This document shows positions 58,897-64,000 of a stretch of DNA of 64,000 nt, in pieces. The notes beneath the pieces are model-generated. The model had not been told where the DNA came from and did not search any database. It was given only the letters and a program-made list of their open reading frames with translations. Origin of the DNA: Pseudomonadota bacterium (GTDB taxonomy: Bacteria > Pseudomonadota > Alphaproteobacteria > Micavibrionales > UBA2020). Position 1 is the stretch's first letter, and every line of letters starts with the position of its first letter. The stretch spans positions 41,781-105,780 of the forward strand of contig JAJZTA010000008.1 in the NCBI GenBank assembly GCA_021849295.1. Reading direction: 5' to 3'. A program made the position numbers and the translations under genes.

Positions 58897-61800
58897 GCGA
58901 CCTCCTTCGGTGATTCAGCTTGGGCCGCGACCGCTCGGTCGATCAATGCGCCGAACTCTTTCTGCATTTCGAATACATCGTTGAATTCCTCGAATGCCCA
59001 ACGTCCATACGTGCCAAGGTTGTTCACCCCTCTGATCCATTTTTGGTGCATGGTTTCAGATTTGAGCTTCACGTTCTCGCGGCGATAGCCCTTGACCTCG
59101 ACGACCAGGTGCAGGGGATCGTCCGGGCCACGCCCGTCGTCGATATTGACGATGAAATCCGGCAGATAGAAACGGGCCGTCGATCCATCCTTGTACGGAA
59201 TCTCAAATCCAAGGCCCTGATTCTTGACGTAGGAGAGGACGCGCGGGTGATCCTCAGCGGCGCGCGCAAATTCGGCCTCCCAATCGCTGTCGCAGACGAC
59301 GTAGTTGATGTGGCTCTTGGCCGGATCGGTCGTATAGAGGTCTTTGCTCGTCATGAATCCAACATGACGGGTCGAGCCTTTTGGATTATAGGGATCGAGA
59401 ACGGCGCGGATGCGTTCTTCGTCGCCGATGGCGGCGGCGATGCCGTTATAGATGCGCTCGGCGGCCTGCGCGGCGATGGCGAGGATTTGGAGCATCCACG
59501 GGCCGGTGCCGCCCTTGCACTCAAGATAGCCTTCGTCGATCCAGCGCCGGACAATGCGCTGGATTTGATAGAACAGGTGCAGCTTGGGTTCGCCGTCGGC
59601 GTCCTTGAAGTAGGAATAGAGAAGATACTTGGCCAGTTCGTAGGACACGGTGCTCGGGCGCTTATCCTTCATCTCGGCGACGGTGAGGGTGACGCCTTCG
59701 CCGACGATGCCTTCGAGCAAGGTCTGCCCCGGCCCGACCATATCGGGGGTGAGAACCAGTTTTGAATTCGGCGTGAAACTTGCCTCCAGCTTTTCTTCGG
59801 GCAGGTCGATCCGGTAACCGACAACGCGCGGAAAGATCATTTCCAGCGCAGCGCGCTCGCGCACCGCCGCCACGCGTGTCATCTTCTTGGGCGGATTGAC
59901 CGGGGCAACCTGAGGCTTCGCCGTGAAGTCGAATGGGATGCCCATGATGTCGGCATATTCGACATTGAACAGCCCGTCGGCGTTCAGGTCATAGGAATAG
60001 CGGCGCAGGCCGCGCCCGACGACCTGCTCGCACAGAAGCTGGGTGCCGAAGGCACGAACGCCGAGGATATGGGTGACGGTGTTGGTGTCCCAACCCTCCG
60101 TCAGCATGGCGACCGACACGACGCAACGCACCTGTTCGCCAAGCCGCCCTTTCTTGCCGACCGTGTTCATGACTTCGCGCAGCAGGTCGGAGTCGGCCAA
60201 TTCGCCGATCTCGCCCGCGCCGGAGCGCTGCGCGATCTCGCGCTTGTATTGCTCAATCTCAAGGGCGGCGGCGCGACGGAAATCGTCGTCGAGCGCTTCG
60301 CCGGATTCAAGCTGCTTGCTGTCGATCAGCAGCGTGTTGGGACGGGCAAGGCGGTTTCCGTGTTCGTCGAAATTGCTGAACAGAGAAAGATGACCATGGT
60401 GGACGGTGCGCAGTTCCTCGCTGTCCTCGGCGACCGGCCGCTGCCAGCCTGAAATCCATTCGTAGACCAGCTTGGATGTGGATGTGTTATTGCAGACGAC
60501 GATGAACACGGGTGGCGTGTCGATGCCTGACTTTTGCCATTTCTCGAAGGTCTCCGCGTAGTGGTTGTAGAGAGCGACAAGCGCGGTCTGTAGTTTCGCG
60601 GGAATCTCAGCGGGATTGAGCTCGCCCTGACCCTTGCCACGTCCCTTCTTGGGCATGTCATCGCGGATGTGTTCCCACAGATCGCGGAACACCGGAACGT
60701 CCGCTTCAGGGATGTTGTCGGCAGTGGGAACGCGCGGGAGTTTGACGATGCCGCATTCGATGGCGTCCATCAGTGAAAAGTCGCTGATGGTCCATGGAAA
60801 GAGTGTGCCTTCGGCATAGCCGGAGCCACGCAGAAAGAACGGCGTTGCGGAGAGGTCGTAAACGGCGCGAACTCCCACCTTGCGCTTGAACATTTCGATG
60901 CCGCTGATCCAAAGCCGTGCGGCTTCATTTTCCGATACGGCTTCCTTCTTGTCGTCGCCCTTGAGATCGCCGAGGTCCTCGTTGTCTGGCTTTTCGCGGT
61001 AGCAGTGGTGGGCTTCATCGTTGATGACGACGATGTTCTTGAGACCCATGAGTTCTTCGGCGACGCGCCGAACCATCTGGCCTTCGGTTTCCTTGGTGGC
61101 AATCGGCGCATGGCGGCCTTGGAGAAGGGAACGGCCGACCTTGTTGACTTCCAGAATCTCCTTGAGAGCAAGCGCGTGGAAGTTGGTGATGACGATCTTG
61201 GCCTTGTTGATGTCGTCCAGCATGTCGCCGGGAACAAGCTCGCGGGCGCGGTAATAGCTTTCGATGTCACTGGGCAATAGGACGCGCAGGCGATCCTTGA
61301 TCGTGATGCCCGGCGCGATGACAAGGAAACCGCGCGAGAAGTTGCTGCTGGTGGGCGAGCGCGCTGCATTGACCGCCTGCCACGCGATCAGCATCGCCAT
61401 AACAGTGGTCTTGCCCGCACCGGTCGCCATCTTCATGGCGAGACGAAGCAATTCGGGATTGGCCTGTTCGTTGGCCCCGAGGACGTGTTCCCAGATGTGA
61501 GCATATTGCTTCTTGTTTCGTGCAACTTCCGTCAGCCAGATGACGGTCTCGACGGCCTCCACCTGACAGAAGAATGGGCGCACCCCCTGAAATTGATGGC
61601 TGCGCCAATAGTTGAGAAGGCGCGCGGTGGCGGGCGTAACGCCCCAAGCAGCAGGGTTTGATTTCCGCCAGTCGCCAACATGGGAGCGAATCTCGTTGAT
61701 GATGGGGGTGGGGTTGTATTCCTGCTCTTCGGTCGAAAGCCCATCGTCGTTTTGCAGATTGAGGCTGCCCTGATCCTTGGCCGCGTTCTTGCGCTTCTTT

Positions 61801-61967
61801 TTGCGCGGCTTGGGGACAGGCGTGATGAGTTCGGACCTTCGCCGCCCGTCGCGTGGTGGTTCGCTAAGAGGCTGCCCTTCCGCATCCAGCGGATGGTGCC
61901 GGGTCGGCTCCTCATAAGGGGAATTGAGGATGGGGTGTTCGAAGAATGGGCTGGCTGGCGTCGTCAT
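58893..61967 (-). CDS. Type III-like restriction helicase-nuclease (Res)
   Basis: This 1024-residue superfamily 2 helicase has ATGAGKT at 181-187 and DEAH at 317-320, with a helicase C domain (VVSVAMLTEGWDTNTVTHILGVRAFG and CEQVVGRGLRR). A PD-(D/E)xK-type nuclease is indicated near the C-terminus by FYLPDFIVNID and HLVVEVKGYRREN. The protein is about the length of known Res subunits. It lies upstream of mod with only the 59-residue ORF between. AlpA-like HTH gene precedes it by 94 bases. Confidence 0.88.
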   Translation of the reverse strand: MTTPASPFFEHPILNSPYEEPTRHHPLDAEGQPLSEPPRDGRRRSELITPVPKPRKKKRKNAAKDQGSLNLQNDDGLSTEEQEYNPTPIINEIRSHVGDWRKSNPAAWGVTPATARLLNYWRSHQFQGVRPFFCQVEAVETVIWLTEVARNKKQYAHIWEHVLGANEQANPELLRLAMKMATGAGKTTVMAMLIAWQAVNAARSPTSSNFSRGFLVIAPGITIKDRLRVLLPSDIESYYRARELVPGDMLDDINKAKIVITNFHALALKEILEVNKVGRSLLQGRHAPIATKETEGQMVRRVAEELMGLKNIVVINDEAHHCYREKPDNEDLGDLKGDDKKEAVSENEAARLWISGIEMFKRKVGVRAVYDLSATPFFLRGSGYAEGTLFPWTISDFSLMDAIECGIVKLPRVPTADNIPEADVPVFRDLWEHIRDDMPKKGRGKGQGELNPAEIPAKLQTALVALYNHYAETFEKWQKSGIDTPPVFIVVCNNTSTSKLVYEWISGWQRPVAEDSEELRTVHHGHLSLFSNFDEHGNRLARPNTLLIDSKQLESGEALDDDFRRAAALEIEQYKREIAQRSGAGEIGELADSDLLREVMNTVGKKGRLGEQVRCVVSVAMLTEGWDTNTVTHILGVRAFGTQLLCEQVVGRGLRRYSYDLNADGLFNVEYADIMGIPFDFTAKPQVAPVNPPKKMTRVAAVRERAALEMIFPRVVGYRIDLPEEKLEASFTPNSKLVLTPDMVGPGQTLLEGIVGEGVTLTVAEMKDKRPSTVSYELAKYLLYSYFKDADGEPKLHLFYQIQRIVRRWIDEGYLECKGGTGPWMLQILAIAAQAAERIYNGIAAAIGDEERIRAVLDPYNPKGSTRHVGFMTSKDLYTTDPAKSHINYVVCDSDWEAEFARAAEDHPRVLSYVKNQGLGFEIPYKDGSTARFYLPDFIVNIDDGRGPDDPLHLVVEVKGYRRENVKLKSETMHQKWIRGVNNLGTYGRWAFEEFNDVFEMQKEFGALIDRAVAAQAESPKEVA

Positions 61968-62061
61968 GCGCGCGCGTGTCCCTTCTTCGCATTGGCAGGG
62001 GTAGGGGCCGGATGCCTTCTGCCCAGCTCATGAGTAGACGATTTGTCGTGGTACTGGATTC

Positions 62062-62256
62062 TCACTCTCGATTGTCCCCCTGTTGCTCCTTTACTTTGCG
62101 TTTCATCCAGTTGGCGATCTCCTGGCGTTCAAACCGCCAAGACCCGCCAACCTTGAAACCGGGAAGTTTGCCTTCCGCGGCTAGCTTGTAGGCCGTCTTC
62201 TCGTTGATCTTGAGAAGCTCCGCCACTTCCCGGATCGTGAGAATCTCGTCGGTCAT
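62062..62256 (-). CDS. AlpA/excisionase-type helix-turn-helix protein
   Basis: This 64-residue DNA-binding protein has the HTH_17 pattern ILTIREVAELLKINEKTAYKL, then LPGFKVGGSWRFERQEIANWM. Such proteins act as transcription regulators or as excisionases for integrated elements. It stands at the head of the restriction operon and divergent from the AbiEi gene. It could control the operon or the element's excision; the sequence does not decide which. Confidence 0.88.
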   Translation of the reverse strand: MTDEILTIREVAELLKINEKTAYKLAAEGKLPGFKVGGSWRFERQEIANWMKRKVKEQQGDNRE

Positions 62257-62426
62257 ATGCCACCCGGAATTGCCAACCGGGACAGTATAGGGAAAAAACT
62301 GGAAAATCCGAGAAAAAACTTACTGTATTTCACAGCCAGGCACGGACGTTTGAGCTATGCTTGGGAGTTGGACGTGCTTCGGGGAAGCGCTTGGGTGCAA
62401 TGAGCGTAACGATTCAATTGCGTAAA

Positions 62427-62443
62427 GTATCAAAAAATGATAC
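62427..62443. promoter_or_regulatory. Likely AbiEi operator, inverted repeat
   Basis: GTATCA (62427-62432) and TGATAC (62438-62443) form a perfect inverted repeat around five A, ending 9 bases before the AbiEi start. The outer bases GCGTAAA and CTTGCGC extend partial symmetry. AbiEi proteins repress their own promoter by binding inverted repeats, so this is a plausible operator. Confidence 0.55.
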
Positions 62444-62452
62444 CTTGCGCAC

Positions 62453-63256
62453 ATGAGTACGGATTCTTCTCCCCTGCATGCCAGGGGCTATATAGAGGCC
62501 CTCGCCTCCCGCGGACGCTATCAGTTCAGCTCCGAAGATGCCCGCAAGGCACTCGGGGTTTCGGGGCCTGCGGCCAAGCTGGCGCTGAACCGGCTCGCCC
62601 GACGGGGCCTGATCGCCAGCCCGGCCCGCGGCTTCTACGTCATCGTTCCGCCGGAATACCGCCGTCTCGGCTGCCTCCCGGCCGACCAGTTCATTCCGTC
62701 CCTGATGCAGCGGCAGGGCCTTGCCTACTATGCCGGGCTGCTTTCAGCAGCGCAATTTCATGGCGCCGCCCATCATCGGCCGCAGGAATTCCAGGTGATG
62801 CTCGCCAAGGCGCGCCGCCCCATTCGCTGCGGGCAGATGCGCGTCACCTTCCATATACGCAGACGCCTGAAGGATGTGCCGGTGCAGACCTTCAACACGC
62901 CGCGCGGCACGATCCTCGTCTCCACGCCCGAATCGACGGCTCTCGACCTTGTCGGCTATCATGAACAAGCGGGCGGACTTGATGTGGTCGCGACCGTGGT
63001 TGCTGAGCTTGCCGAAAAGATCGATCCGGAAAAACTGGCGGCGGCGGCGCATACGGCGCCGCTGCCGTGGGCACAAAGGCTCGGCTACCTCCTGCAAAAG
63101 ATCGGCGCCGCGGACAAAGCTGCCGCATTGAAAGATTACGTCAGACGGCATGCACGGCAGAGCACCGCGCTGCTGCCGGGAGCGCCTGCCAAAGATGCGC
63201 CGCGCGATGCGGCGTGGAAGGTGGTCGTCAATGCCGATGTGGAGGCGGAACTGTGA
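62453..63256 (+). CDS. abiEi: AbiEi-family antitoxin
   Basis: This 267-residue protein has an N-terminal winged helix (YQFSSEDARKALGVSGPAAKLALNRLARRGLI) followed by an AbiEi C-terminal domain (LAYYAGLLSAAQFHGAAHHRPQEFQVM and STPESTALDLVGYHEQAGG). In type IV toxin-antitoxin systems AbiEi represses the locus and counters the nucleotidyltransferase AbiEii. The stop overlaps the GTG of the toxin reading frame, which is truncated at once. The antitoxin itself is full length and looks intact. It is divergent from the AlpA-like gene. Confidence 0.88.
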   Translation: MSTDSSPLHARGYIEALASRGRYQFSSEDARKALGVSGPAAKLALNRLARRGLIASPARGFYVIVPPEYRRLGCLPADQFIPSLMQRQGLAYYAGLLSAAQFHGAAHHRPQEFQVMLAKARRPIRCGQMRVTFHIRRRLKDVPVQTFNTPRGTILVSTPESTALDLVGYHEQAGGLDVVATVVAELAEKIDPEKLAAAAHTAPLPWAQRLGYLLQKIGAADKAAALKDYVRRHARQSTALLPGAPAKDAPRDAAWKVVVNADVEAEL

Positions 63257-63318
63257 TTCCGCGCGACTACATCACGGAGTGGCGCGCGCATCGGATTATT
63301 TTAGGATCGATATGCTGA
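63253..63318 (+). pseudogene. Truncated AbiEii toxin, 5' remnant
   Basis: The GTG at 63253 overlaps the AbiEi stop (GTGA). It is followed by MIPRDYITEWRAHR, the typical start of AbiEii toxins. After about 14 residues the match ends, and unrelated codons lead to TGA at 63316-63318. The nucleotidyltransferase domain is therefore absent. Confidence 0.8.
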
Positions 63319-63339
63319 ATATTTTTTCTCTAGCGCCCC

Positions 63340-63609
63340 TCAGTCCTCGGCGAGGTGTTTGGCTTGATCGTAATCGCGGCTGTAGCGCGTTTTCTCTGTA
63401 GAAAATCCATCGTAGAGCCGGCACGCCAGTTCCGCGGGAAGTTCGTAGAGATACCGCAATAGCGCGAAGGTATTGAACTGTTCGGCATTTTTCGTCTATC
63501 GGATCGAAATGATCTCTGGCGTTGCCGACAAGCCGCACCTTTTCTCCCAATCGACCAACGTCGGACGCAGGACTCCATTGTCCGCCAGTCTCTTGAGACG
63601 ATTGGCCAC
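63340..63609 (-). pseudogene. Gene remnant with two apparent frameshifts
   Basis: Reading minus strand from 63609, one frame gives VANRLKRLADNGVLRPTLVD. A second frame continues GEKVRLVGNARDHFDPIDEK near 63555-63495. A third gives NAEQFNTFALLRYLYELPAE and then CRLYDGFSTEKTRYSRDYDQ up to TGA at 63340-63342. The pieces join smoothly if two shifts are allowed. The source gene is not recognised. It lies between the toxin remnant and the ArdC gene. Confidence 0.4.
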
Positions 63610-63690
63610 TTAACCGCAAGGCGGTGGATGCCCTGCGGCGGGGGACGCCGGCCCCCAAGAGCAGAGGGCCGTCGCAAAGGAAAGGCCGCC

Positions 63691-64000
63691 TTAAGCGGCG
63701 GCCCTCTCCTCGGCTTGGGATTCTGCGGTCTCCGCCTTCGGCTGCAAGCTGTGCAAGAAGGCGGCGGCGCGTTCAGCATGGGCGGCGGCGGTGAAGACCG
63801 CCCGCTTGTCGTTCTTCAGCACGCGCAACCAGTTTTCAACGTAGCTGGCATGATCCGCGCGGGGTTCCGGAGTCAGAGCGAGGTCGGCACAAAGGAAGGC
63901 GCTGCCGAGTTCCGCCACCAGTTCCTCGGCGGCGTAAGCTTCATCTCCCCAGCGTTTGCGGCCAAACTCGCGGGCAAGGCGCTTTTCGTGTTTCGTGGCG
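63691..64000 (-). CDS. ArdC-type antirestriction protein, C-terminal part
   Basis: The frame is open from the window edge (first full codon at 63999) to TAA at 63691-63693. It reads KHEKRLAREFGRKRWGDEAY, then AAEELVAELGSAFLCADLAL and VLKNDKRAVFTAAAHAERAA. That is the C-terminal zincin-like region of ArdC/DUF1738 proteins, with the Glu of ELVAELG as the third metal ligand. ArdC proteins bind single-stranded DNA and protect incoming plasmids from restriction. The N-terminus lies outside the window. Confidence 0.85.
   Translation of the reverse strand, partial: ATKHEKRLAREFGRKRWGDEAYAAEELVAELGSAFLCADLALTPEPRADHASYVENWLRVLKNDKRAVFTAAAHAERAAAFLHSLQPKAETAESQAEERAAA

Larger units (their letters stand above)
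52320..64000. mobile_element. Genomic island or ICE fragment inserted at tRNA-Gly, left part
   Basis: From the tRNA 3' end to the window edge all genes are of the accessory kind: restriction-modification, UvrD-like helicase, DUF4062, AlpA-like HTH, AbiEi, ArdC-type antirestriction, and degraded genes. AlpA and ArdC are frequent cargo of integrative and conjugative elements. No integrase, transfer gene or second copy of the tRNA 3' end lies in the window, so the right border and mobility are unproven. The expected direct repeat would match the tRNA 3' half up to 52319. Confidence 0.6.

Overview
The window looks like the chromosome of a free-living alphaproteobacterium of moderate GC content. 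The evidence is gene order: bamD-recN-ligA, plsY-dprA-topA-rnr and a three-subunit pntAA-pntAB-pntB transhydrogenase are all arrangements familiar from that class. A Micavibrionales/Rhodospirillales-like lineage is possible, but nothing in the sequence fixes the order. Shine-Dalgarno sequences are mostly GGAG/AGGAG. TAG, TGA and TAA are all used as stops.

Layout. 1-4060: end of bamD, then recN and ligA (plus strand). 4057-11613: a long minus-strand run with a small conserved ORF, an alpha/beta hydrolase, the transhydrogenase operon, an ABC1/UbiB-like kinase and two paralogous secreted proteins. 11733-13037: rsmD converging on a glutamine-rich secreted protein. 13139-17125: a DUF4139 protein, asd and a pilin-like secreted protein, with a prepilin peptidase divergent at 17318. 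17888-24622: plsY, dprA, topA and rnr with overlapping genes. 24676-30150: a two-partner secretion pair, a large MBG-repeat adhesin and its TpsB pore. 30356-38410: lipoprotein, Met/His-rich periplasmic protein, Sel1-PH membrane protein, 48-residue Cys peptide, NodT-like outer-membrane factor with an MFS exporter, extradiol dioxygenase, and a low-complexity secreted protein. 38553-43916: divergent exported methionine sulfoxide reductases, a two-component system, and a CLC channel interrupted by an in-frame TAG. 44087-51941: TonB receptor with a YfiR-like partner, asparaginase, dienelactone hydrolase, DsbA-like protein, SYLF protein, and a two-gene Aer-like energy-taxis receptor.

At 52245-52319 lies tRNA-Gly(GCC). 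Everything to its right (52320 to the window end) looks like an integrated element. It carries a tightly packed minus-strand operon: AlpA-like HTH, a Res-type helicase-nuclease, a 59-residue ORF, a Mod-type methyltransferase, a DUF4062 (TIR-like) protein, and a RelE-like domain fused to a UvrD-type helicase. Successive genes overlap by 1-4 bases or lie 9 bases apart. The element also carries an AbiEi antitoxin whose toxin partner is reduced to its first 16 or so codons, a frameshifted gene remnant, and the C-terminus of an ArdC-type antirestriction protein.

The strongest candidate for an under-described system is this type III-like restriction operon extended by the DUF4062 and RelE-UvrD genes. 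I read it as one defence module. That is an inference from translational coupling and domain content, not from any demonstrated activity.
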